From a bacterium (GTDB taxonomy: Bacteria; Vulcanimicrobiota; Vulcanimicrobiia; Vulcanimicrobiales; SCRA01): 41,808 nucleotides of DNA. The stretch lies in the NCBI GenBank assembly GCA_004298675.1, contig SCRI01000087.1, positions 1 through 41,808 on the forward strand, in the 5' to 3' direction. The translations under genes and the position numbers were made by a program. Numbering within the stretch: position 1 is the first letter of the stretch; every line of letters starts with the position of its first letter. The notes below the pieces were generated by a model. It was not told where the DNA came from. It saw only the letters and a program-made list of their open reading frames with translations, and searched no databases. Below are positions 6,598 through 13,519 of the stretch, piece after piece.

Positions 6598-7733
6598 CGC
6601 GTCAGGAAGGGCCGAAGCGCGCGGCGGGCGCCCCCGCTCAAGCGCGCCAGCAGCGAGCCGCGTCCGTCGTTCTCGGGGTGCGCCGAGGGGCGCAGGTTCT
6701 CCCAGAGCAGTTGCGCCCGCTCGTCGTTGCGCTCGAGCCAAGCCAGGCGCAGCCAGGTGCGGAAGCCCTCGCCTTGCGCGAAGAAGCGCGCCTGCGCGCG
6801 GGGTACGAGCCGCCGCGCCAGCGGGCCGCCGCGCCACGGCTCCAGCGTCGCCAGCATTGCGTGCGGCACGGGCGCGTCGAGCAGATCGCGCGCCATCTCG
6901 AGCGACGGCAGCAGCACCTGGCCGGCATGCTGTTGGCGTGTCAAGCCGCCAAGCAGCTCCCAGTTCAGACCCGCCCGTACGGTCTCCGCGATGTCCACCA
7001 AGCCGATGGCATGCGCGGTGAAGCCGTTGCCCCACGCCAGATGCACGGCCAGATGGATCGCGCGGTCCTCGGGCGACAACACCAGCGTCCGTTCCCCGCC
7101 CACGACCGCGAGCACTGCACGTTCGCGCATGCCATCGTAGTCGAGGCGGAACGGATGGGGGCGCCGCGCGAATCCCCAGTGCAGCTCGATCGTCATCCCG
7201 CCGCCGCTGCGCTGCAGCGGCGGCAAGTGGTAATAGTTGAGGTCGTACCAGGAGCGGTCGTGCGGCGACGCCGAGACCGCGTAGCCGATCTCACGCAGCA
7301 GCCGCTCCGCGCTTTCGATGTCGCCGCGCGGCAGCAGGACGTCGAGATCGCCGAATTGGCGCAGGCCGGTGTCGACGTAGAGCGCCTCCGCCAACGCCAC
7401 CCCTTTGAGTGCGACGGGGGCAAGTCCGCCGGCGTGCAGCGTGCGCAGCGCCTCCGCGGCGGCGTCCAGATAGAGCACGTTGCGCGCGCGTCCAAGGCGC
7501 AGCCGCTGCGCGAGCGCCTCGCGCGCCTTACGCGGAACCGCCTCCAACCCGTCGCACGCGCGCGCCAACAGCCCATCGTAGCGCAAGGCGGTCGCTTCCG
7601 CAACCAGCGCCTCCCAGTCGCCGACCGTGCCGGCCAACTGGGCCAGCTGCGTCCGATCCGCTTGCAGGCGCGCGCCGGCGAGGATGAAGCGGCGCTCCGG
7701 AGTCAGGCTCACCGCTATGGGTTGCACTGGCAT
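6594..7733 (-). CDS. Nucleotidyltransferase-fold protein (NTP_transf_5 type)
   Basis: A 379-aa protein of the uncharacterised nucleotidyltransferase family often found beside PqqD-like proteins, HPr-kinase-like proteins and lasso-peptide genes. Visible motifs are P-V-A-L-K-G (109-111 for LKG), then R-Q-F-G-D-L-D-V-L-L with the D129-x-D131 metal pair. E-L-H-W and A-I-H-L-A-V-H-L-A-W follow. In known lasso clusters with a kinase, such relatives extend a phosphate on the peptide; here that role is inferred from context. The ATG at 7733 is preceded by GGAGA. A longer in-frame start at 7802 would overlap the divergent ABC gene and is less likely. Only 37 bp separate the two divergent starts. Confidence 0.8.
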   Translation of the reverse strand: MPVQPIAVSLTPERRFILAGARLQADRTQLAQLAGTVGDWEALVAEATALRYDGLLARACDGLEAVPRKAREALAQRLRLGRARNVLYLDAAAEALRTLHAGGLAPVALKGVALAEALYVDTGLRQFGDLDVLLPRGDIESAERLLREIGYAVSASPHDRSWYDLNYYHLPPLQRSGGGMTIELHWGFARRPHPFRLDYDGMRERAVLAVVGGERTLVLSPEDRAIHLAVHLAWGNGFTAHAIGLVDIAETVRAGLNWELLGGLTRQQHAGQVLLPSLEMARDLLDAPVPHAMLATLEPWRGGPLARRLVPRAQARFFAQGEGFRTWLRLAWLERNDERAQLLWENLRPSAHPENDGRGSLLARLSGGARRALRPFLTR

Positions 7734-7770
7734 GGCGATGTCTTTTCTCCGGTCCCGCGAGGCAACCTTG

Positions 7771-8562
7771 ATGGCGTGCGTCGTCGCTGAAGGATTGACC
7801 AAGAGCTACCCTGAGACCGTCTCCCTGACGGCGTGGCTGCGCGCGCGCGGCAGGCCACAGCGGCGTGCCGCGTTGCGCGGCGTCAGCTTCACCGTGCGCG
7901 AAGGCGAAATCTTCGGGATCCTGGGCGCGAACGGTGCGGGCAAGACGACGATTCTGAAAATCCTCTCGACGCTGGTGGTTCCAGACGGCGGCCGGATGAG
8001 CGTGGCCGGACACGACGTGGCGCGCGAGCCCGCGCTCGTGCGCGGGGCCATCGGTCTCTGCCCGGCGGAGGAGCGCTCGTTCTACACGCGGCTCTCTGGG
8101 CGCGAAAATCTGCGTTTCTTTGGCCGCCTGCAAGGGCTGGGCGGGGCTGCGCTGGAGTCGCGCATCGAGTCGAGCGCGGTGCGTTTAGGGATCGCCGATC
8201 GTCTCGATGGGTTGGTCCAGGGCTACAGCACCGGCATGCGCCAGCGCCTCAATCTGGCGCGCGCGCTCCTGCCCGCGCCGCGCGTCCTCGTCTTGGACGA
8301 GCCTACCAAGGCGCTCGATCCGCTCTCCGCGTTGCGGCTGCGCCGCTTCGTGCGCGAGGAGTTGGTCGCACGCGACGGGCACACGGTGATCATCGCCACC
8401 AACCAGTTGGACGAGGCGTGGTCGCTGTGCGACCGGCTCCTGGTGCTCAGCGCGGGATGCGCCGTCGCGGAGGGCACCTGCCGAGAGTTGGAGGCGCTCA
8501 CGCCGGAAGCCAAACGAGCTGGGGCGCTCGAGAGTTTTCTGCATCTGGTGGGTGAGGCATGA
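7771..8562 (+). CDS. ABC transporter ATP-binding protein (switch His replaced)
   Basis: A 263-aa ATPase subunit. Walker A is G-A-N-G-A-G-K-T (52-59), the signature is Y-S-T-G-M-R-Q-R (152-159), and Walker B is V-L-V-L-D-E-P-T (172-179). The H-loop reads A-T-N-Q-L-D-E-A, with Asn211 where the switch histidine of S-T-H-x-x-D-E-A normally sits. This may slow hydrolysis. About 15 extra residues (P-E-T-V-S-L-T-A-W-L...) follow the A-loop Tyr13, as in several ABC-2 exporters. The start is ATG 7771 with GAGG upstream. It overlaps the permease gene by 4 nt. It is probably the exporter of the peptide product of this locus, though polysaccharide or drug export cannot be excluded. Confidence 0.9.
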   Translation: MACVVAEGLTKSYPETVSLTAWLRARGRPQRRAALRGVSFTVREGEIFGILGANGAGKTTILKILSTLVVPDGGRMSVAGHDVAREPALVRGAIGLCPAEERSFYTRLSGRENLRFFGRLQGLGGAALESRIESSAVRLGIADRLDGLVQGYSTGMRQRLNLARALLPAPRVLVLDEPTKALDPLSALRLRRFVREELVARDGHTVIIATNQLDEAWSLCDRLLVLSAGCAVAEGTCRELEALTPEAKRAGALESFLHLVGEA

Positions 8563-9368
8563 CCGCGCGCTTGATCTACGCCTTTGCCCGCCGCGACATC
8601 ATGGCGCGCTCGACCTCGCCGTTCTCGTGGGTGGTGCAGATCGCCTCGCTGCTCTTTTTCGCGAGCATGTTCTTCTTCATCGGAAGGACGTTCGATCAAA
8701 GCGCCGCGCCCTCGCTGCGCGGGTTCCACGGCCACTACTTCGCCTATGCCCTGGTGGGATTGGTCTTCGCGCGCTTTCAAACTGCCGCGCTGCAATCGTT
8801 CGCCACGGCAGTCCGCACCGACCAGACCGCGGGGACGCTGGAGGCGATGCTCGTGACCCGTGCGAGCGTGCCGGCGATCGTCTTCTCCGCCGGCGCCTGG
8901 TCCTTCGCCTACGCGGGCATTCAGGTCGTGCTCTACCTGCTGTTGGGGGCGCTGGTGTTCGGAGTCGACCTCCACCACGCCAACGTGCTGGCGGCGGCGC
9001 TCGCATTGCTACTGGCCGTGGCTGCAACCTCGCCGGTTGGCATTCTCGTCGCCGCCTGTGTGGTGGCGTTCCGGCAGGGCAACGCGCTGCTTTCGGTGAT
9101 CGCTGCCGCCACCAGCTTGCTCAGCGGTGTCTTCTACCCGGTCGCGGTGCTGCCGCGCGTGCTGCAAGTCTGCGCGGTGCTGCTCCCGCCCACCCACGCG
9201 CTCGATGCGTTGCGGCAAGCCGTCCTGTTGGGCGCGAGCGTGCGCGCGATCTGGCCCGACCTCTCGATCCTCCTGGGATTCGCGGCCCTGGGCATGCCCC
9301 TGGCGTTGGGTGCGTTCGCGCTGGCGGTGCGGCAGGCCAAGCGCGTAGGTTCTTTGTCCTACGTTTAA
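8559..9368 (+). CDS. ABC-2 type transporter permease
   Basis: A 269-aa membrane protein with about six hydrophobic segments, including W-V-V-Q-I-A-S-L-L-F-F-A-S-M-F-F-F-I near residues 24-42. It has the ABC-2 layout and the late L-P-P-T-H-A-L-D-A-L-R motif typical of the family. The ATG overlaps the ATPase stop (ATGA), so the two subunits are co-translated. One ATPase and one permease would give a homodimeric half-size exporter. The gene is followed by the promoter-like sequence at 9407 and the two small peptide ORFs. The substrate is not determinable by sequence; the next genes suggest a peptide. Confidence 0.88.
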   Translation: MTARLIYAFARRDIMARSTSPFSWVVQIASLLFFASMFFFIGRTFDQSAAPSLRGFHGHYFAYALVGLVFARFQTAALQSFATAVRTDQTAGTLEAMLVTRASVPAIVFSAGAWSFAYAGIQVVLYLLLGALVFGVDLHHANVLAAALALLLAVAATSPVGILVAACVVAFRQGNALLSVIAAATSLLSGVFYPVAVLPRVLQVCAVLLPPTHALDALRQAVLLGASVRAIWPDLSILLGFAALGMPLALGAFALAVRQAKRVGSLSYV

Positions 9369-9406
9369 GGAAGAGCTTGGTCCCCCAAACGCCCCTAATG
9401 GCCCCT

Positions 9407-9434
9407 TTGTCCAAACCAAGCCTGCTCCTAGAAT
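9407..9434 (+). promoter_or_regulatory. Sigma-70-like promoter for the small-peptide/PqqD/kinase genes
   Basis: TTGTCC (9407-9412), a 16-nt spacer and TAGAAT (9429-9434, 5/6 match to TATAAT). Predicted transcription starts near 9441, 28 nt before the first peptide ORF. GCTTGGT (9375-9381) and ACCAAGC (9415-9421) form a 7-bp inverted repeat that spans the -35 region. The repeat could be an operator or a weak end signal for the permease transcript. Confidence 0.45.
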
Positions 9435-9468
9435 CGTGACATGATCGCTCGCGTCCGAGGAGTGAGCT

Positions 9469-9579
9469 ATGCGTAGGTACAGTAAACCGGCGATTCTCGT
9501 TTCGTATCTGTCACGGGACATCTATGCGGCGGCTGCCGCGAGCTTCGGCTCTCCCGGCAGTGGGGTGACGCTCGGATGA
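9469..9579 (+). CDS. Candidate RiPP precursor peptide 1 (36 aa)
   Basis: A 36-aa ORF with a strong GAGGAG Shine-Dalgarno (9457-9462) six nt before ATG 9469. It begins M-R-R-Y-S-K-P-A-I, so Y4-x-x-P7-x-I9 matches the YxxPxL pattern by which lasso leaders bind their PqqD-like recognition protein. The second half is small and low-complexity: five Ala (20-24), then S-F-G-S-P-G-S-G-V-T-L-G. No Cys is present. There is no Gly followed 7-9 residues later by Asp/Glu, so a lasso ring is not predicted. Its stop overlaps the start of the second peptide (ATGA), and PqqD follows. The ORF is real on RBS, motif and context; precursor function is inferred. Confidence 0.65.
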   Translation: MRRYSKPAILVSYLSRDIYAAAAASFGSPGSGVTLG

Positions 9580-9704
9580 ATCCGTACGAGCAGCCCACGA
9601 TCCGCGCGTCGTTCCTCAAAGGCGACTTGCTGGGTTCCGTTGCCGCCTTTCAGTCGACGTACGTCAATTTCAACGACCCGATTCTCGACTTCGAGAATTC
9701 GTAG
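9576..9704 (+). CDS. Candidate RiPP precursor peptide 2 (42 aa)
   Basis: A 42-aa ORF translationally coupled to peptide 1 by ATGA overlap. It starts M-N-P-Y-E-Q-P-T-I; aligned without gaps to peptide 1, it shares Y4, P7, I9, S12, aromatic 13 and L14. The rest contains G-D-L-L-G-S (16-21), Q-S-T-Y (26-29) and an acidic tail D-F-E-N-S ending in Ser42. Kinase-containing lasso systems such as paeninodin phosphorylate a C-terminal Ser near acidic residues, so this tail is a plausible substrate for the kinase at 10004. No lasso-ring acceptor spacing is seen. The stop TAG overlaps the AGGAG RBS of the pqqD-like gene. Confidence 0.65.
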   Translation: MNPYEQPTIRASFLKGDLLGSVAAFQSTYVNFNDPILDFENS

Positions 9705-9712
9705 GAGAACGG

Positions 9713-9979
9713 ATGCTATACGAACGCGCCGAGCATCTCCAACTGCGTAAAGCAGGCGAGGAGATGCTCGTTCACGATCTCGCTAACGAGAAGATCCACG
9801 TGCTCAATCAGACGGCGGGAGACCTGCTCGAGCACTGCTCGCGCAGAACGCCGGAGGAGTTGGCGAGCTTCTTGCGCGCGCGCTACGAGGTCAACGGTCA
9901 AGACATTGACCGGGACGTGCGTGAGATCTTGGAGCGCTTCGTGGAGAACGGCCTCGTCAACGAGGTTCCAATCTCGTGA
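9713..9979 (+). CDS. PqqD-family RiPP recognition element protein
   Basis: An 88-aa stand-alone PqqD-like protein. It shows the family pattern: R-K-A-G-E-E-M-L-V-H-D-L (12-23), a second strand around K-I-H-V-L-N-Q-T-A-G-D-L-L-E, and a helical C-terminus, E-I-L-E-R-F-V-E-N-G-L-V. Such proteins are winged-HTH domains that bind leader peptides and hand them to modifying enzymes; in lasso systems the equivalent is B1. It lies 8 nt after peptide 2 with a tight AGGAG RBS (9703-9707). Its most likely ligands are the Y-x-x-P-x-I segments of the two peptides just upstream. Confidence 0.85.
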   Translation: MLYERAEHLQLRKAGEEMLVHDLANEKIHVLNQTAGDLLEHCSRRTPEELASFLRARYEVNGQDIDRDVREILERFVENGLVNEVPIS

Positions 9980-10003
9980 TGCGGGCTTCGGAGAACTAAC
10001 GCC

Positions 10004-10873
10004 ATGAGGGGCGCGCGGCCGGAGGCGCCCGACCGCGCCTCCATGGATTTGCGCCACCGTATCGCCGGCATCACCCTATGCTTCGGGTCCGACGATGAGC
10101 GCGTGGCACTGCTGCAATCCCGGCGCTACCGGCGCATGCTCGTCGACGCTGGCTCAATCGCCGATGTCAATGCTTTTGCCGTCTGCCGCACCGACGACCC
10201 CTACGTCGTCGTCGACGACGAGATCGTGCATTGCTGCCGCAACGACGCTGCCGGTGAGCGCGGCTTCACCCCGGAGCTGATCGAAGGGCGCGCGATGCTC
10301 GAGGTCAACCGGCGGATCTTCGCGCGGCGCCCCGAGCTCGTGGTCTGCCACGCCGGCACCATGGTGCTGGGCGGCAAGGCCGTCGTCGTGGCCGGGCCGA
10401 GCCGGGCCGGAAAGAGCACGCTGATGCTGGCGCTGATGTTGGCGGTGCGGGGCGTGCGCATGCTCTCCGACGAGTTCGCGCTCGTCAACATCGACAAAGG
10501 TACGGTCGAGGCGTTTCCGCGCCTGCTCTCAGCGCGTCCCGGCACGCGCCGGCACCTGGGTCTCAACGTGCTTCATCTGGTGTGGGATGCCTTCGATCCG
10601 GCCGGCATTCTCGTCGAGAGTTGGGCCGACAAGGCTCCCATCGGCGAGGTCTTCGTGCTCGCGGGACACGACGGTTCCACGCGGGTGCGGCGTTTGGGCG
10701 AGGCCGAGGCGATGCTCGCGCTGCTGCCCAACGTGATGGGCGCGGAGCATGGTCTCGCGATTTTAGACAAGGTTGAAGCGGCGCTGAAAGGCGCCGCGGT
10801 TTACGAGCTGATTGCGGGGCCGCCGCAGGAGGCCGCCGCGACCGTGCTCGAGATCGTTCAACAGCGTGCTTGA
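10004..10873 (+). CDS. HPr kinase-like P-loop protein (HprK-related)
   Basis: A 289-aa protein of the HPr-kinase-like family. The P-loop is G-P-S-R-A-G-K-S-T (131-139). The family's second motif, G-V-R-M-L-S-D-E-F-A-L-V, places S155-D156-E157 at the catalytic/Mg2+ position. The N-terminal ~125 residues resemble those of HprK-related kinases in peptide clusters, not the N-domain of true HprK, and no ptsH is nearby. Relatives in lasso clusters phosphorylate a Ser of the precursor. ATG 10004 has GGAG ten nt upstream; ATG 10043 is an alternative. It follows the PqqD gene by 24 nt and overlaps or abuts the S26-like gene. Peptide phosphorylation is inferred. Confidence 0.82.
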   Translation: MRGARPEAPDRASMDLRHRIAGITLCFGSDDERVALLQSRRYRRMLVDAGSIADVNAFAVCRTDDPYVVVDDEIVHCCRNDAAGERGFTPELIEGRAMLEVNRRIFARRPELVVCHAGTMVLGGKAVVVAGPSRAGKSTLMLALMLAVRGVRMLSDEFALVNIDKGTVEAFPRLLSARPGTRRHLGLNVLHLVWDAFDPAGILVESWADKAPIGEVFVLAGHDGSTRVRRLGEAEAMLALLPNVMGAEHGLAILDKVEAALKGAAVYELIAGPPQEAAATVLEIVQQRA

Positions 10874-10880
10874 GGGCCCC

Positions 10881-11282
10881 GTGCCGTGGCTCGATCGCAT
10901 CGTGCGTCTGGCCGCGCCGCGCGCAGCGTTCACGGTCACGCTCTTTGGATGCAGTATGCGGCCGGCTTTGCGTGAGGGTGACCGGCTGATCGTCGAACCG
11001 TTGCAGTGCCGGCCGCATGTGGGCGACGTCGTCGTGTTTCCATACGCGGGGCGAATGCTCGCCCACCGCGTGATCGCATGTGCCGCCCGCGCACTCATTA
11101 CCGCCGGCGATGCCAGCAGCGGACAGCGCGAGCGCATCGCGCTGGAAGACGTGGTGGGTGTCGTACGCGCCGCGCGGCGCGGCGGCAGAGCGCTGCCGCG
11201 GCCCTCGTCGCGCATGCGCGCGCTGCTTTTGCGCGCACGACTGGCGATCGGTTATCGCCTGCGCATGGGCAGAGCGTCCTAA
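10881..11282 (+). CDS. Small soluble S24/S26-type peptidase (signal-peptidase-like, Ser/His type)
   Basis: A 133-aa protein with the S26 core and no membrane segment. Ser25 lies in L-F-G-C-S-M-R-P-A-L. G-D-V-V-V-F (48-53) precedes L-A-H-R-V, so His62 replaces the Lys of bacterial signal peptidase I, as in the archaeal/ER/SipW type. T-A-G-D (74-77) gives the expected acidic residue. GTG 10881 has GAGGG upstream; an in-frame GTG at 10866 would overlap the kinase stop. Such soluble members recur beside PqqD and nucleotidyltransferase genes. It may remove the leader of the small peptides, which would compensate for the missing lasso-type B2 protease. Catalytic activity is not proven by sequence. 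Confidence 0.7.
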   Translation: MPWLDRIVRLAAPRAAFTVTLFGCSMRPALREGDRLIVEPLQCRPHVGDVVVFPYAGRMLAHRVIACAARALITAGDASSGQRERIALEDVVGVVRAARRGGRALPRPSSRMRALLLRARLAIGYRLRMGRAS

Positions 11283-11409
11283 GCGATCCTGGGTCTCCTG
11301 CGCGAAGCAAACAGGCCGCTTTTCCACGGGCATTGGTGCGCGCGTACCTGACGGTTGCCGGCTTCGCGAGCATAGGATGTGAAGACGACCGACAGACGGA
11401 GGTACGTTG

Positions 11410-12438
11410 ATGTCTCGCATGTATCGATACGCGGTTGCCGCTGCGCTTGGGCTGAGCCTCTCCACACTGCTGGCCGCGTGCGGAGGGGGCGGGGGCGCGT
11501 CGAGCGGAGTTGGTGCCACCATTCCGCAGACTCCACCCGGGTCGAGTAACCCGACGCCGCCTCCGCCGCCGGTCATTCCGCCGCTCTCCGGAGATCCAAC
11601 CGGTCTGGCGGGGAATCAGTCGCTGCTCCAGCAGTTGTATGCCGATGCCGGACTCTCCAGCGAGTACGTCGCGAGTGCGGCACGCGCTCCACAAAGTCTG
11701 AGTCCTCAGAGCAGCGCCGTCTTCGCCGCGCAGGTCGCGGCGGGAACCTCGACCATCGCGCGCCCGAACAACGCCGCGAACGCCAGCACCGGCTTCCTCA
11801 TGACCTACCGCGATGCCGCCGGCAGCTGCGAGTGCAACTTCAACGGAAATCAGACGGCGCCGAATCCGCCCGCCGCCACCATGAGCGCGACGGGCTGGAA
11901 CAACGGTGCCGCCTACAAGACGGTGGGATCGGCGACGGTGGTGCTGCTGCCTTTCAGCGGACCCAATCTGCCGCTTCCCAGCGCTGGACCGTACACGTAC
12001 ACGGTCTCGGCGTGGCTGAACGATCCCACGGCGGTGAGCGCGACGAGCGGCTTCATCAACCCGAGCCTCGCGTTGCCGCGCGCGGCGACGCCGACGATCG
12101 TGGAGAACAAGGATAGTTCCGGGCATTTGCAGTCGATCTCCGTTTCCTGGGCACCGGTTACGGGGGCGACGCAATACTTCCTGAACTTTCTCACCAACGT
12201 GACGGCTAACGGCACGAAGGTGCCGACGCACGTCGCCGGCGTGGTGATCACGCCCGGTACGAGCATCACGATCGCGGCATCAGGCAACCTCTACACCAAT
12301 ACGGTATATCAGGTGCTGCTGATCGCCTCCGATCAGAGCTGGCTGAATGGCGTGCTGCTCTCGACCGCGCAGTCGCCGGCGCTGCCGGCGCAAGTCGACT
12401 GGTCCGTGTCGCAACTCGCATCGTTCCAGACGCCGTAG
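11410..12438 (+). CDS. Secreted lipoprotein with fibronectin-like region
   Basis: A 342-aa protein. ATG 11410 follows a GGAGG (11398-11402) RBS. A signal peptide ends at the lipobox L-A-A-C (21-24), followed directly by five Gly and a Pro/Ser-rich stretch. The mature part has a C-E-C-N-F motif and a later segment, S-I-S-V-S-W-A-P-V-T-G-A-T-Q-Y, that resembles a fibronectin III strand pair. It may be surface-exposed and glycan-associated, since it precedes the polysaccharide export gene by 19 nt. No enzymatic family is recognised. The 127-nt gap before it has no convincing promoter that I can see, although this is where the exopolysaccharide operon should begin. Confidence 0.75.
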   Translation: MSRMYRYAVAAALGLSLSTLLAACGGGGGASSGVGATIPQTPPGSSNPTPPPPPVIPPLSGDPTGLAGNQSLLQQLYADAGLSSEYVASAARAPQSLSPQSSAVFAAQVAAGTSTIARPNNAANASTGFLMTYRDAAGSCECNFNGNQTAPNPPAATMSATGWNNGAAYKTVGSATVVLLPFSGPNLPLPSAGPYTYTVSAWLNDPTAVSATSGFINPSLALPRAATPTIVENKDSSGHLQSISVSWAPVTGATQYFLNFLTNVTANGTKVPTHVAGVVITPGTSITIAASGNLYTNTVYQVLLIASDQSWLNGVLLSTAQSPALPAQVDWSVSQLASFQTP

Positions 12439-12457
12439 CCGGCAACGGAGAAGCACC

Positions 12458-13519
12458 GTGAGATACGCAACGATCGCCGCCCTTGCCTCGTTCGCCGTTG
12501 CCGCTGGATGGAGTCCGGCCCAAGCCGCGCTCCATCCCGGCGACCAACTCGCGATCACCGTCTACAATCATCCCGAGCTGCAGTCCAATGCCACCGTCGA
12601 CGGCTCCGGCAGAGTCTCGCTGCCGCTGGCGGGCCAGATCCAGGCCAAGGGTCTCGATACGCAGCAACTCGAGCGGCGCATCGTCGCGGCGCTCCAGCCG
12701 TACGTCATCAAGCCTGCCGTCGACGTGCGGCTGATCTCTCAGAATCCCGCCATCTTCCTCGCCGGCGGTCCCGGCGGCAGCCTCCTCTATCATCCCGGTG
12801 ACACGCTCGTGGGCGCACTGGGCGCGGTCAAGGTCGGCGAAGGCGTGGACACCGCGCGCGTGCGGATCGATCGCGACGGAGCGGAACTGGGTCCCTTCGA
12901 TCTCGCGGCACTGACGGCCAAGGGGAACGGCGGGCCGGTGTTGCAGCCCGGTGACACGATTCAGCTGCCGAGTAAACCCGTCGCCGTCAGCGTGGGTGGG
13001 GCCGTGCTGCATCCAGGTTTCGCGTACGTCAATCCAGGCGGCACGCTGCGTGAGGCCATCGACCAAGTTGGCGGGCCCGCACCCAACGCGGCTCTGACGC
13101 AAGTCGTGCTCGATCGCGGCGGCAGCCGCCAGGCGCTGGCGCTCTCCGGCAGCGATCTCTCGCAGCCCGCGCAGAACGGCGACCGCATCACGGTCCCGGA
13201 CGCGGCGCAAGTCGAGGTGGTTGGCATGGTCACCAAACCGGGTGTGGTGATGCTGCGCAACGACTTCACGTTGCTCAGCGCGTTGTACCAGGCCGGCGGA
13301 CCCGGTCAATACGCGGATATCCGCGCCGTCCAAGTGCTGCACGCAGGTCAGAAGAAGACCTACGACGTCACCGCGCTCACGCATGGGGATACCTCGCAGG
13401 ATCCGGCGCTGACCGATGGTGATGTGGTCTTCGTTCCCGAGGGCCACAAGATCGACTGGCGCAATCTGTTCTCGAGCATCGTGACGCTGCGCTGGTTCTT
13501 CCCGGGCGGGCGGTTCTGA
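12458..13519 (+). CDS. Polysaccharide export protein (Wza-like, SLBB domains)
   Basis: A 353-aa protein. GTG 12458 is chosen because GGAG sits 7 nt upstream and a clean signal peptide follows (cleavage after A-Q-A, about residue 24). Next comes the Poly_export domain, L-H-P-G-D-Q-L-A-I-T-V-Y-N-H-P-E-L, with strand pattern G-R-V-S-L-P-L-A-G. SLBB-like repeats follow (V-G-G-A-V-L-H-P-G-F...; V-V-G-M-V-T-K-P-G-V...). No lipobox Cys is seen, unlike E. coli Wza. It should form the periplasmic/outer-membrane exit of the polymer. Its stop overlaps the next ATG (TGATG). This gene is the main evidence for an outer membrane in this organism. Confidence 0.9.
   Translation: MRYATIAALASFAVAAGWSPAQAALHPGDQLAITVYNHPELQSNATVDGSGRVSLPLAGQIQAKGLDTQQLERRIVAALQPYVIKPAVDVRLISQNPAIFLAGGPGGSLLYHPGDTLVGALGAVKVGEGVDTARVRIDRDGAELGPFDLAALTAKGNGGPVLQPGDTIQLPSKPVAVSVGGAVLHPGFAYVNPGGTLREAIDQVGGPAPNAALTQVVLDRGGSRQALALSGSDLSQPAQNGDRITVPDAAQVEVVGMVTKPGVVMLRNDFTLLSALYQAGGPGQYADIRAVQVLHAGQKKTYDVTALTHGDTSQDPALTDGDVVFVPEGHKIDWRNLFSSIVTLRWFFPGGRF

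Noticed and set aside
9469-9704. Lasso peptide precursors
   Set aside because: The YxxPx(I/L) motif fits, but neither peptide has a Gly (or Ala/Ser) ring start with Asp/Glu 7-9 residues later, and no B2 protease or asparagine-synthetase-like cyclase is in the window.
10004-10873. True HPr kinase/phosphorylase of carbon catabolite control
   Set aside because: No ptsH or PTS gene is adjacent, and the N-terminal half does not look like the HprK N-domain; the PqqD/nucleotidyltransferase context fits HprK-related peptide kinases better.
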